Assembly (NCBI GenBank): GCA_029554345.1
Contig: JAKPJF010000163.1
Location: 1 to 48,602 of the forward strand
DNA: 48,602 nt
Direction: 5' to 3'
Source of the DNA: Spirochaetota bacterium
GTDB taxonomy: Bacteria > Spirochaetota > UBA4802 > JAFGJZ01
The first letter of the stretch is position 1; each line of letters starts with the position of its first letter. The position numbers were made by a program, and so were the translations under genes. Positions 24,617 to 32,570 of this stretch are shown here, one piece after another. Below the pieces are notes generated by a model. That model ran no database searches, was not told where the DNA came from, and was given only the letters and a program-made list of their open reading frames with translations.

Positions 24617-24849
24617 ATATTCAACAGATCTTCAGCAGACATTTTATAACCGGCATTCATTTTAAAAGAAGCCTTCCCTTTTAAAATTCCAATTTTCCGG
24701 CTATTTCTTTTGTATTTCTTATAAGGAACAATAACTGCAAGTTTTTCATGCCGTTTTCCGTATTCAATAACAACTTCATCTCCATTTTTCAGGACGTCAA
24801 TAACGGATGAAAAATCAGCCTTAAGATTCGCAACATTTATTGTTTTCAT
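24613..24849 (-). CDS. Phd/YefM-family antitoxin (orphan)
   Basis: A 78-residue type II antitoxin. The N-terminal Phd fold INVANLKADFSSVIDVLKNGDEVVIEYGKRHEKLAVIVPYK is the DNA-binding, autoregulatory part (the xxNLKxxxSxVIxxVxxGxxVxIxxxGKPxAxIVP pattern). The C-terminal MNAGYKMSAEDLLNI would wrap the toxin. The adjoining PIN toxin is reduced to 23 codons, so the pair is no longer functional as an addiction module. The antitoxin may persist as a regulator or be under decay. Confidence 0.88.
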   Translation of the reverse strand: MKTINVANLKADFSSVIDVLKNGDEVVIEYGKRHEKLAVIVPYKKYKRNSRKIGILKGKASFKMNAGYKMSAEDLLNI

Positions 24850-25025
24850 ATCTTCTCATAATTAATAATTAACAAGTTGTCAACCTGGTTTATCAAGCAG
24901 TTTGACAGAAGTTTATTTAAGAGAGAATTAGACAAAGATAAAATTCGCTGACTTCAACAATTGGTTTATTAAAACATATTCTTTATTTTTAACTGACAGT
25001 TTTTGATTAGGTCACAATTTTTATA

Positions 25026-25054
25026 AAAAAATCTGCTCCGAGGAGCAGATTTTT
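25026..25054. terminator. Bidirectional hairpin ATCTGCTCC/GGAGCAGAT with A and T tracts
   Basis: 25031-25039 pairs with 25042-25050, extended by flanking A (25026-25030) and T (25051-25054). It works as an intrinsic terminator shape on both strands. It lies between greA and the antitoxin gene. Confidence 0.8.
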
Positions 25055-25120
25055 CATTAATTATTCTTTATTCATTCTTCAGTATTATTTATTCACTGTT
25101 CATTATTAATTATTAATTGT

Positions 25121-25144
25121 AAAAAACGGCGTTAGCCGTTTTTT
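25121..25144. terminator. Bidirectional hairpin AAAAAACGGC/GCCGTTTTTT
   Basis: A 10-bp perfect stem (25121-25130 with 25135-25144) around GTTA, with T tracts on either strand. It is the first intrinsic terminator reached about 80 bases after the greA stop. Confidence 0.85.
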
Positions 25145-25178
25145 ACCTGCTCCTACAGAAGCGGAAGCCGAGGTGGAT

Positions 25179-25199
25179 TCCAAAGGCTTCGCCTTTGGA
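25179..25199. repeat. Short inverted repeat TCCAAAGGC-TTC-GCCTTTGGA
   Basis: A 9-bp perfect stem with a 3-base loop, 22 bases after the greA stop (minus strand). It has no T tract, so it is not a typical terminator. It could stabilise the 3' end of the greA message or be a dispersed palindromic repeat. Only one copy was noticed in this window. Confidence 0.55.
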
Positions 25200-25220
25200 G
25201 CCTGCCCGGCTCAAGGGCAA

Positions 25221-27917
25221 TTACACTACAAACGTTTCTATCGACAAAATCTTATAAGAAGATTTGATATCACCGTAAACGATATCTGCTGTTTCTCCCT
25301 GTTTCTTTTTCAAGAGAGCTTTTGCAAGTTCTGAACGGTAAGAAAGAATATTCTTCTCATAATCCGCATCCCACGGTCCGAGAATTGCGTATTTAATCTT
25401 TTCAGAGCTGTCAACTTTTTCAAGCTCAACAACGGTTCCCGGCATAACGGTTTCTGTGCTGACCTTAGAAAGATCAATTATCTTTGCCTTCTTAATTTCG
25501 CTATCAAGCTTAGAAATCGATTTCTTAAGAATGGACTGCTTCTCCAGAAGAGAGCTGTAGTCAACATTCTCTCTCATGTCTCCTGAAAGATCGGAAGCTA
25601 TCGAAAGCTCTTTTGTAAGCTGAACCATTTCAACATTAATCATAGCTGAAAGTTCTTCAGTCTTTTTATCGAATCCGCTCTTTAGAACAAATATTTCCTC
25701 TGCATCGACATCAACCTGTTCGGTATCTTTAACATTTGACTGAGGAGCAAAATCATTAAACTTCTCAACAATTGTCTGCCTGATCTTTTCAAGCTGCCAG
25801 TCTTCAAGATAACCGGAATTAGCTGCCATGTCATATAGTTTCGCGCAGATGCCTTTATCATTTTCAGAAATTACTTTTTTTAGAATCTCATTTTCTCCGC
25901 CGAAAACTATATCAAGCACGATGTTTTTCAAACGGACGGACTTCAGTTCGATTCGCTTGAGATCATAAACAAGTCTGAAAAGAGCAAGACTCAAGTCTTT
26001 GACAGAATAATCGAGCCAGTCATAATTCCATGAAGAAGAAAGAATGTTTCTCGCAACCCACAGAAAGAGTTCAGGAAACTCCTTCGCTCCGACAGTGACT
26101 CTTTCAATATATCCATTAATGCATTTGAACTGATGGTCGCGAATAAGAATGTTCATGATATACTTATGAATTCTAACCGGAGTCTCAAATAATATATTCC
26201 CGAATATGGACGACCAGTCATTTCTTTCTTCTCTGATGAGATTGATAAAATCCTTCTTATAATCATAAGAAGAAATCTTTGAAGAAATTAAAGGAAGTTC
26301 TCTGCTCTCTTTTATGAAAGCTATCACTTTTACTTTTATATCATTCAATTCGCTGATTTCCGTAGAGGAATACTTCTCAAAACTTTTCAGAATAAAATAA
26401 GAAAGAATGAGCTTGGTATTCGAACCTTCGCTTGAAGCTGAGATAAAATTATCAATAAAGAGATTTATATCATTTTTCACTTCAGAAAACTGAACATTGT
26501 TAATCAAATCAAGAGCCGCATCAAGCCGGCCGCTGAATGAAGGTGCATTCTTGTATCTTACTAAAAGATCTTCATAATATGTAACAGGTTTATCTCTAAC
26601 AAAAATCTCATCTTTTTTCTGTTCAGAAAATGCGAATTCTGCATCTTTCTTGATAAGATTTTTTGCCTTGGTCCACCATTTTGACCAGTTTTTTTCCTCA
26701 ACATAATCTGGAATCAAATCTTTCTTGATGGTCATAAGGTTAATTCTTTTTCCGTGCGAATTTATCAGCAGACGGAAAAATTCCATAAAGTCGGAAGTGA
26801 AAAGTTTTTTTATCTCTTCAGGATTCTCATGTCTTTGCACATAAAAATGATCTTTCTTCAGCGGTATAAGCGACTGAAGAGCCATTTGAACAGTCATCTT
26901 ATGATTTTCTTTGCCTTTAAAATCCAAAACTATGTCATCCTGATTGATTTCCTTAATCAGACCAAGTCCCCATGTACGGTGCATTACATAGTTTCCGGAA
27001 TCAAAAACAATATTATTCTCAAAAGCATCAAGAGCCGTCTTTATCGGAGTTTGATAATCAGCGAGCTTCGAAATCGCCAAAAACTGCTGAAGCTGAGAAT
27101 GTTCCGAATATTTTTTTTCAAAATGCTTTATGATTTTTTTTCTTGAGTCAAAATCATCTTTTCTGTTTTTGAGTACATGTTTAAGAATATCAATTGAAAC
27201 ATCATCATTGTCTGAATAAAATGAATACAGTCTCTTATACATATCAGCAGCAATTTCTTTTTGCTGTACGTCAGAAAGAAGTCTTTCTATCTTATCAAAA
27301 TAAGGAAGTTCATCCTTTGAAGCTTCAATTATTTTATCCAGAAGTTCTGTAACTTCCGAAAAATTTCCGTCTTTGATATAACCTTCAAAAGCCAGCTTTA
27401 AATATTGAGACGACTTTTGTTTGTCTTCAGATAAAGCAAGTGCCAGTTTTTTTGCCACTTCTGAATCAAATCTGTTTATCTTTATAAGCTCTTCCCAGAT
27501 AGGAACAGCTTCTTTAACTTTTTTCAGTTTTTCATAACTTAATGCGAGAGCACGTAAAGCAGCCCTGTTTTCACCGAATTCAAGAATCCTGTCGGCGATA
27601 TGACCCACAATCGCCCATTTCTGGGCATTAACATAAAGATTAAGAAGTTCCATCAGATGGCTTTTGCTGTCCATTGAATCTTTGCCGAAAGAAATGAGAC
27701 CCAAAAGATACATCGCAATAACAGAGTTCTGATAATTTGCCAGATGTTCCCGGCAATGCTTTACAAGCTCTTCTTCTGCTGATTCGCCTGCGGCAGAATT
27801 ATAAAAATCATCCAGAACTTTAAATCTATTGATGCTGATGTCTTTGGGATTTATTCTTCCCCAAAGTTCCTCTTTAAGAAGTGATTCAAGCCTTTCAATT
27901 ATTTTTTCTTTAGACAT
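25221..27917 (-). CDS. greA: Spirochaete-type long transcript cleavage factor GreA
   Basis: An 898-residue protein, against ~160 for ordinary GreA. The last ~155 residues are GreA. The coiled coil (~740-815) has its acidic tip at SGDMRENVDYS, matching D-x-x-EN-x-(E/D)-Y. The FKBP-like C-domain (~816-898) has MPGTVVELEK, AILGPWDADYEKNILSY and SELAKALLKKKQGET. The N-terminal ~300 residues are helical and TPR-like. Near 303-350 is a short beta segment (YVMHRTWGLGLIKEINQDDI) resembling CarD/RNAP-interaction domains. GreA rescues backtracked RNA polymerase, and the extension is known from Borrelia and Treponema homologues. GGAGAAGAAGGG precedes the ATG. Confidence 0.93.
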   Translation of the reverse strand: MSKEKIIERLESLLKEELWGRINPKDISINRFKVLDDFYNSAAGESAEEELVKHCREHLANYQNSVIAMYLLGLISFGKDSMDSKSHLMELLNLYVNAQKWAIVGHIADRILEFGENRAALRALALSYEKLKKVKEAVPIWEELIKINRFDSEVAKKLALALSEDKQKSSQYLKLAFEGYIKDGNFSEVTELLDKIIEASKDELPYFDKIERLLSDVQQKEIAADMYKRLYSFYSDNDDVSIDILKHVLKNRKDDFDSRKKIIKHFEKKYSEHSQLQQFLAISKLADYQTPIKTALDAFENNIVFDSGNYVMHRTWGLGLIKEINQDDIVLDFKGKENHKMTVQMALQSLIPLKKDHFYVQRHENPEEIKKLFTSDFMEFFRLLINSHGKRINLMTIKKDLIPDYVEEKNWSKWWTKAKNLIKKDAEFAFSEQKKDEIFVRDKPVTYYEDLLVRYKNAPSFSGRLDAALDLINNVQFSEVKNDINLFIDNFISASSEGSNTKLILSYFILKSFEKYSSTEISELNDIKVKVIAFIKESRELPLISSKISSYDYKKDFINLIREERNDWSSIFGNILFETPVRIHKYIMNILIRDHQFKCINGYIERVTVGAKEFPELFLWVARNILSSSWNYDWLDYSVKDLSLALFRLVYDLKRIELKSVRLKNIVLDIVFGGENEILKKVISENDKGICAKLYDMAANSGYLEDWQLEKIRQTIVEKFNDFAPQSNVKDTEQVDVDAEEIFVLKSGFDKKTEELSAMINVEMVQLTKELSIASDLSGDMRENVDYSSLLEKQSILKKSISKLDSEIKKAKIIDLSKVSTETVMPGTVVELEKVDSSEKIKYAILGPWDADYEKNILSYRSELAKALLKKKQGETADIVYGDIKSSYKILSIETFVV

Positions 27918-27978
27918 CCCTTCTTCTCCTTTTCTTCATGTTATAATGCATTGATCATTTTTTCATTGCCGCATAAAA

Positions 27979-28010
27979 CAAAAGAGTACCCTTACATGGA
28001 TACTCTTTTG
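27979..28010 (-). terminator. Terminator of the flaA operon
   Basis: A 10-bp stem CAAAAGAGTA/TACTCTTTTG (27979-27988 with 28001-28010) is followed on the minus strand by TTTTATG. It lies 23 bases after the stop of the second flaA gene. Confidence 0.75.
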
Positions 28011-28032
28011 AACAGATCCATTTGTAATTAAA

Positions 28033-28836
28033 TTACTTCGGACTATCCGCTTTTTTCTCCGGCTCTTTCGAATCATCTTTTATCGAATCAAAGTTTTTCT
28101 CAAGACCCTCGCCGTCAAAGTTTACTTCAAAAGTTTCAGTAAGAACTTTAATCTGGTCAAAAAAGAAAAATGTATTATCCGTCGATGCGTGAGGTGTTGA
28201 TCTCAAAATTATTCTTTCAAGCTTCAGCGTTCTTGTCTGAGGAAAAGTGTCCGTATCCTGAGGAATATATTTCGGAATATCAGCCTTAACCGGCTGCCAT
28301 CCAACGAAGTTAACTGAACCGAATTTCAGAATATGAACATTATCCTTATAATCTTTTACCCATGCTTCAAGTTTATAGTCCTGACCTCTTCCATGTACCC
28401 ATATAGAAAGAGCACGTGAACGGCCTGGCATCTGAAGAGGTTTTTCAGGAATCAAATGAACTGAATTATATCCAGGATACTTGAACTGAAAATTAATTCC
28501 CAATACTTTTGTTTTCTGAAGACCTTTTCCGTTTGCCGCCCATTTTTCAACTGCTAAATCGGCAGGACCGCCTTCAACAGTTTTCAGCTGAACATGCTTA
28601 ACAGGATTTCTTCTTTTCTTGTTGTCGCCTTCTTCCTTAAGCATCTTTGGTGTAGTTTCAACATTCCATTTAACTTCTTCTGTTTCGAAGTCATCAACTA
28701 CAACAGCTCTCACTTCTTCCTGACTGATGTCAGGCTGAACATTTGTTACTATTTTTGAAAAGGAACGGCTCACAGCAAACACAAGAGTTACTGTTAAAAC
28801 TGCAACCGTTATCCTTTTTATTTTTACTATACTCAT
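28033..28836 (-). CDS. flaA: Flagellar filament outer-layer (sheath) protein FlaA
   Basis: A 267-residue FlaA-family protein, the sheath of the spirochaete periplasmic flagellum around the FlaB core. A signal peptide occupies about the first 27 residues (ITVAVLTVTLVFAVSRSFS). The family core is LSIWVHGRGQDYKLEAWVKD, then YKDNVHILKFGSVNFVGWQP and VKADIPKYIPQ, the jelly-roll pattern typical of FlaA. The C-terminus is a charged Lys/Asp/Glu tail. GGCGGAGG precedes the ATG. It is 40 bases after a second FlaA gene, so the two are co-transcribed, as flaA2-flaA1 are in Leptospira and others. Which paralogue is which cannot be settled here. Confidence 0.93.
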   Translation of the reverse strand: MSIVKIKRITVAVLTVTLVFAVSRSFSKIVTNVQPDISQEEVRAVVVDDFETEEVKWNVETTPKMLKEEGDNKKRRNPVKHVQLKTVEGGPADLAVEKWAANGKGLQKTKVLGINFQFKYPGYNSVHLIPEKPLQMPGRSRALSIWVHGRGQDYKLEAWVKDYKDNVHILKFGSVNFVGWQPVKADIPKYIPQDTDTFPQTRTLKLERIILRSTPHASTDNTFFFFDQIKVLTETFEVNFDGEGLEKNFDSIKDDSKEPEKKADSPK

Positions 28837-28876
28837 TTTTTCCTCCGCCTTAGCGCACTTATCTTATTACTGAATA

Positions 28877-29629
28877 TTACCAGTTGTCTCTGATATTAGG
28901 ATCTCCGGTAAACTCAGAAAGATCTGTAATAACTGTCAGGTTATCAAAGTACGAGTAGAACGTACCCGGAACTTCATAAAGATCACTTTCTATGAACAAT
29001 GAAACAAAATGAAGATTTTTATCAAGAAAAGCGTAGCTCGGCGACTGCGGAAGCCAGCCGGGAACAACAACGCTCATTTCTCTCCATCCCCAGAAATCAA
29101 GTTTCCCGATTTTAATTTTATGAATGTGTCCTTTGTAATCTCTAAGTTTAACATAAAGAGTGTGTCTCATCTTTCTTCCTAAAACCCACACTTTTATTTC
29201 CTTAGCCTTACCGCGGATAATGTACTCGTTCGGAGGAAGAATTTCAACACGGTCAAAACCTCTGTCTATAAAATAGGTTTTAACACCAAGAACGTGTTCA
29301 TTCTTGTGTACAATACCGTTATCATCTTCCAAAGGTATATCAACCGGTTCAACAGTTCCATCGTCCTTTATGGTCGATGGTTTTCCCGGATATTTACGTA
29401 TTTTTGTGTCGCCGAGAGGACAAGTCGCAGTGGCTCGCCAGTCTTCACACTCTTCAAAATCATTAAGCCAGTCCTGAACAAGACCGTCCTGTTTCTTTTT
29501 GGTTCCTTCCTTTGTTTCTGCAGCCGTAGTAGTACCTGCTTCCTGAGCAAAGATTTTGTAGTCGCTTACCGCAATAACTAGAAATCCTACCAGAACCGGC
29601 AACAATAAGGATTTTAACTCCTTTCTCAT
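28877..29629 (-). CDS. flaA: FlaA-family flagellar sheath protein (second paralogue)
   Basis: A 250-residue FlaA homologue, exported by a signal peptide (LLLPVLVGFLVIAVSDYKIFA|QE). The conserved core IKVWVLGRKMRHTLYVKLRD, YKGHIHKIKIGKLDFWGWRE and MSVVVPGWLPQ aligns well with the core of the downstream FlaA. It differs at the N-terminus, where a short CEDWRATATC pair of cysteines could form a disulfide. I chose ATG 29629, with AAGGAG nine bases upstream; a TTG nine bases earlier touches that site. It is the first gene of the flaA operon, after a consensus promoter and a ~160-base leader. Confidence 0.92.
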   Translation of the reverse strand: MRKELKSLLLPVLVGFLVIAVSDYKIFAQEAGTTTAAETKEGTKKKQDGLVQDWLNDFEECEDWRATATCPLGDTKIRKYPGKPSTIKDDGTVEPVDIPLEDDNGIVHKNEHVLGVKTYFIDRGFDRVEILPPNEYIIRGKAKEIKVWVLGRKMRHTLYVKLRDYKGHIHKIKIGKLDFWGWREMSVVVPGWLPQSPSYAFLDKNLHFVSLFIESDLYEVPGTFYSYFDNLTVITDLSEFTGDPNIRDNW

Positions 29630-29799
29630 TTGCGACAACTCCTTTTATAAAAATTTAATCACGTAGAATTTCTTCAAGATATCTCACAATACTGAAGAAT
29701 GAAAGTAGTCCATAGGAAGGACACTCTCGTTACTTTATCGGCATTTAAAGCGTAAAAATTAAATATTAATTCGCATTCAGCCAACTCTGATCGAAAATA

Positions 29800-29827
29800 A
29801 TTATAAGTGGAAAAATATAATTGTCAA
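29800..29827 (-). promoter_or_regulatory. Consensus sigma70 promoter of the flaA operon
   Basis: On the minus strand TTGACA (29827-29822), a 16-base spacer and TATAAT (29805-29800) both match consensus perfectly. Transcription would start near 29793, leaving a leader of about 160 bases before the ATG. This is the strongest promoter match in the window. It does not look like a sigma28 flagellar promoter. Confidence 0.85.
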
Positions 29828-29860
29828 CTAATTAATCGAAGAGTAATAAATCGAATTTTT

Positions 29861-30475
29861 TTAATGGTAAAAGCGCATCAATCCCGAAAGAACTCCCATA
29901 ATACTTATATCATCTGACATAATCGGGGAATATGCGGGGTTCTCTGCACGAAGAACAACTTTACTGTCCTTAAGCATTAGTGTTTTCAATGTTGCCTCGC
30001 CTTCAACCAGTGCAGCTACAATATTTCCGTTTTCAGCCCTGTTTTGCTTTTTGATTAAAACTATATCACCGTCAAAAATTCCGGCACCCGTCATTGAATC
30101 GCCTTTAACACTGAGAGCAAAAAACTCTCCCCTTCCGATATAGTCTTTGGGAAACTCAATATATTCTTCAATATTTTCTTCCGCAAAAACCGGCAAACCC
30201 GCGGCAATTCTTCCAACCAAAGGAATTGAAACGGTGTTTTTCTTTTCTTCTGATTTCCCGATTAGAATTTCAATAGCACGCGATTTATTCTGACCGCACC
30301 GGATAAAACCTTTCTTTTCTATTGCCTTCAGGTGATCATATGCACCTTTGGCCGTCATCGAAAATCTTTCGGCAATTTCTCTGACAGTCGGGGGAAGACC
30401 TGTATCGTCGATTATCGTTTTTATATACTGAAAAACTTCATTCTGTTTTTCTGTAAGAACCTGTGTTTTTTTCAT
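29861..30475 (-). CDS. lexA: SOS repressor LexA
   Basis: A 204-residue LexA. The N-terminal winged helix (TEKQNEVFQYI, PPTVREIAERFSM) binds DNA. The self-cleavage site is A92-G93 in GRIAAGLPVFAEE, and the serine-lysine dyad is S127 (VKGDSMTGAGI) and K164 (GEATLKTL). I chose ATG 30475 because it gives the normal MxxLTxKQ start; a GTG at 30496 would fall inside the operator palindrome. The ribosome site is weak. RecA-stimulated autocleavage should derepress SOS genes. The gene is preceded by a palindrome between -35 and start, so it is autoregulated. Confidence 0.95.
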   Translation of the reverse strand: MKKTQVLTEKQNEVFQYIKTIIDDTGLPPTVREIAERFSMTAKGAYDHLKAIEKKGFIRCGQNKSRAIEILIGKSEEKKNTVSIPLVGRIAAGLPVFAEENIEEYIEFPKDYIGRGEFFALSVKGDSMTGAGIFDGDIVLIKKQNRAENGNIVAALVEGEATLKTLMLKDSKVVLRAENPAYSPIMSDDISIMGVLSGLMRFYH

Positions 30476-30486
30476 AGCTTCAATAA

Positions 30487-30509
30487 CTATACGCACGTAT
30501 AGATGTCAA
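30487..30509 (-). promoter_or_regulatory. lexA promoter with candidate LexA operator CTATACG-N2-CGTATAG
   Basis: A perfect 7-bp inverted repeat with a 2-base centre (30487-30502) lies directly after a perfect -35 TTGACA (30509-30504, minus strand) and 12 bases before the lexA ATG. A dimeric repressor here would block the promoter. The motif differs from the boxes known to me in E. coli (CTGT-N8-ACAG), Bacillus (GAAC-N4-GTTC) and Leptospira (TTTG-N5-CAAA). A -10 match is poor. Confidence 0.65.
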
Positions 30510-30513
30510 GCAA

Positions 30514-30876
30514 TTAGCGGAAAGAATCCAGAAGATCCGTTTCTGAAGAAAATACCGAAATAGATTCAGGAATATTAACCAATGACAGAAGACGCTGATT
30601 TTTCTGTGAAAGATTTGCAACAGCAACTTTACCTTTTTTTTCCTTAACCAGATTTGCCAAACGGATCAGCATGCTCAAACCTGAACTGTCAATCTCTTCA
30701 TTTTCCTTGAAATCGGCATATAAATACTTAGCGCCGCCGTCGATTAATGTTTTCAAAACAAGCCAGACTTCACGCGAGACAGCATAATCAACTTCTTTCG
30801 GCATAACAATTTTATATACTGCCGCCGAATCTGAAATACTATCCGCAGGCGAAAGACTGACAATATCTATCTGCAA
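30514..30876 (-). CDS. STAS-domain anti-sigma factor antagonist-like protein (second of pair)
   Basis: A 120-residue single STAS domain. The phospho-site motif is EIDSSGLSMLIRL, with Ser in the position phosphorylated by anti-sigma kinases in SpoIIAA-like proteins. The preceding ADFKENE strand and following GKVAVANLSQKNQRLLSL fit the fold. Such proteins bind an anti-sigma factor or take part in partner-switching complexes. It begins with TTG just after the stop of the first STAS gene, with GGAGG a little far upstream (11 bases). The cognate kinase and phosphatase are not in the window. Confidence 0.86.
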   Translation of the reverse strand: MQIDIVSLSPADSISDSAAVYKIVMPKEVDYAVSREVWLVLKTLIDGGAKYLYADFKENEEIDSSGLSMLIRLANLVKEKKGKVAVANLSQKNQRLLSLVNIPESISVFSSETDLLDSFR

Positions 30877-30877
30877 T

Positions 30878-31258
30878 TTAAAATTTTCCTCCGGTCAGAA
30901 AGGTACGAGCCTCTGAATTATTATCCATAACGAAAAAGAACCGTGAAATATCAAGCGGCTTAAGCATCACTTCAACATTTTCCGAAATATTAGTTATAAC
31001 GAGGGCGCCTTTGACGGATTTTATAAGTTTTGAAGCATTTATTAAAACTGAAATTCCAATGCTGTCTACAAAATCAAGATTTTTCATATCTATAATTATC
31101 TTTCTGGCTCCGCCCTTTACCATTGTTCGGAAGATTCCCCAGAAAGAATCACACAAATGCATCGAACGGAAAAAATCCGCTTCAAAAATAAAAATAGAAC
31201 CGACTGCATCGGCCTCTACATCATTTGAGGTAGAAATCAGTTCAGCAGACAAAATCAT
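30878..31258 (-). CDS. STAS-domain anti-sigma factor antagonist-like protein (first of pair)
   Basis: A 126-residue single STAS domain with the motif NLDFVDSIGISVLINASKL, where the Ser after Asp is the phospho-acceptor position. IIIDMKNLDF and GALVITNISENVEVMLKPL are the usual flanking strand and helix. The start at ATG 31258 has CGGAG upstream; an earlier in-frame start at 31312 lacks support. It is followed by a second, divergent STAS gene (phospho-motif DSSG rather than DSIG). Tandem antagonists may respond to different kinases or form a heteromer. No sigma factor is nearby. Confidence 0.85.
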   Translation of the reverse strand: MILSAELISTSNDVEADAVGSIFIFEADFFRSMHLCDSFWGIFRTMVKGGARKIIIDMKNLDFVDSIGISVLINASKLIKSVKGALVITNISENVEVMLKPLDISRFFFVMDNNSEARTFLTGGKF

Positions 31259-31390
31259 TATCAACTCCGTTTGAAACATGGTAACGCTAACATAAAAAGT
31301 AAAAAAATTCAAGCTATTAATTATGTCTTGATTACAACATATAGTTTAGCATATGAATACCTCTAACTTGTCAGTTGTTTCTTTTACAAA

Positions 31391-32479
31391 TTATCGTTTA
31401 GGCATATACCACGGATCTGCATCGTAACGGTCGGAATTTCCTCCGTCACTGTTTTCATAAACAACAACAAAGGAAAGATCTCCATTATCCGTTAGTGTAG
31501 GTTCTCCTACTCCTGCCGTGTTTCCCGCAGAGACAACAAGCTGACGGCTACCCCAGCTGTTCCAATCACCGGGATTCTGCTGTTTAACCCTGAACACTGC
31601 AAGTTTTCCATCAATGTTTGTTGCGGAGAAATACAAGAAGTAGTCTCCACTACTATCTCTGTACAAATGAGGCTGATGCTCCTGCGAAGCAGTATTTACC
31701 GTACTCAGGTTATCAACAGCAGACCAGCTGGCTCCGTTATCATTGCTGATTGAATAGTATATATCATGACTTCCCAGACCGCCTGGATAATCGTTGCTGT
31801 CAAACATCAAAACAATAGTATTACTTCCGACATTCTCCATATCCGGATTATCCTCGGTATAATCTGAGTGAGGAAAATTCGCAAGGGGCGCTCCTGAACC
31901 GGATGGATTCAAGCCTGTATTATCAACACTCCAAATATCAAGATCATATGTCGTAGGTTTGTTGTTTGAGGTAAAAACAAACTTTTCAAGAACTGCTCCG
32001 CTTTTTCTATAAGAAAACGGAGCTCCTTCGCTAAAAACAGATTTAGAAACTCCGGAATTCGTCCAGTTAGAAAATCTTTCCGACAAAGAGTTTCTATGCG
32101 AATATAAAACATCTCCATGTATCCAAGAGGTTCTTCCTGCCGGATTTGAAACAAGATCCATTCCGTACAAAGGACCGCGCAAATAAGGACCGAACTGATC
32201 AGGATCGAGTCCTGCTAAACTAAAAGAAAGCATATCTCCCGGAACATAAACGCAATACAAATCAAGACCGTCCCGGCTGATATGTATCCCATCTTCCCAT
32301 CCCATGGTTGATAGATTTTGCATGAAAGGCGAATAAAACTCAGAAGGAAGCTCATTGACAACTGCGGCATTTTCCTTTATATTTGTCCATATTTCTTCCT
32401 TTGTCATATCAGAACTTTTATCACTGCCGCAAACGGATAATGCCAATGCAGAAAATAGAATTAATTTATTTTTAATCAT
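31391..32479 (-). CDS. Lipoprotein with beta-propeller (BNR/Asp-box-like) fold
   Basis: A 362-residue lipoprotein: MIKNKLILFSALALSVC has a lipobox-type end (ALSVC) with Cys17. The mature part looks like a beta-propeller, with repeated DIYYSISNDNGASWS-type sialidase Asp boxes (S-x-D-x-G-x-S-W), HQPHLYRDSSGDYFLYFSA, and GEPTLTDNGDLSFVVVYEN repeats. Similar blocks occur in surface proteins carrying PD40/BNR repeats. Catalytic residues of sialidases are not apparent, so a binding or scaffold role is more likely. It has its own promoter. A lone gene with no functional neighbour. Confidence 0.72.
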   Translation of the reverse strand: MIKNKLILFSALALSVCGSDKSSDMTKEEIWTNIKENAAVVNELPSEFYSPFMQNLSTMGWEDGIHISRDGLDLYCVYVPGDMLSFSLAGLDPDQFGPYLRGPLYGMDLVSNPAGRTSWIHGDVLYSHRNSLSERFSNWTNSGVSKSVFSEGAPFSYRKSGAVLEKFVFTSNNKPTTYDLDIWSVDNTGLNPSGSGAPLANFPHSDYTEDNPDMENVGSNTIVLMFDSNDYPGGLGSHDIYYSISNDNGASWSAVDNLSTVNTASQEHQPHLYRDSSGDYFLYFSATNIDGKLAVFRVKQQNPGDWNSWGSRQLVVSAGNTAGVGEPTLTDNGDLSFVVVYENSDGGNSDRYDADPWYMPKR

Positions 32480-32502
32480 ATAATATTTCAGAGCCTCTTC
32501 AT

Positions 32503-32531
32503 AATATATATTAAAAGTGATTTATCAGCAA
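32503..32531 (-). promoter_or_regulatory. Candidate promoter of the beta-propeller lipoprotein gene
   Basis: On the minus strand TTGCTG (32531-32526), a 17-base spacer and TATATT (32508-32503) lie 24 bases before the start codon at 32479. Confidence 0.55.
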
Positions 32532-32570
32532 TAGTATTTATTACCTTTTCCCGAGCATTATTTCTTACAT

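Larger units (their letters stand above)
24850..25220. other. Hairpin-rich intergenic region between antitoxin and greA
   Basis: No gene is seen in these 371 bases. The region holds three strong hairpins at 25026-25054, 25121-25144 and 25179-25199. It also has long AT-only stretches. One near each edge (about 24855-24875 and 25100-25120) contains ATTAATAATTAA-type words in opposite orientation. The last ~90 bases (25130-25220) are clearly richer in G+C than the rest. It may be the 3' region of greA with terminators, or a small decayed mobile or repetitive element. Confidence 0.6.

Noticed and set aside
25100-25220. CRISPR-like repeat array
   Set aside because: Only single palindromes are present, with no regularly spaced direct repeats and no cas genes.
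26754-27146. 130-codon open frame antisense to greA
   Set aside because: Shadow frame inside a firmly assigned gene with no start signal.
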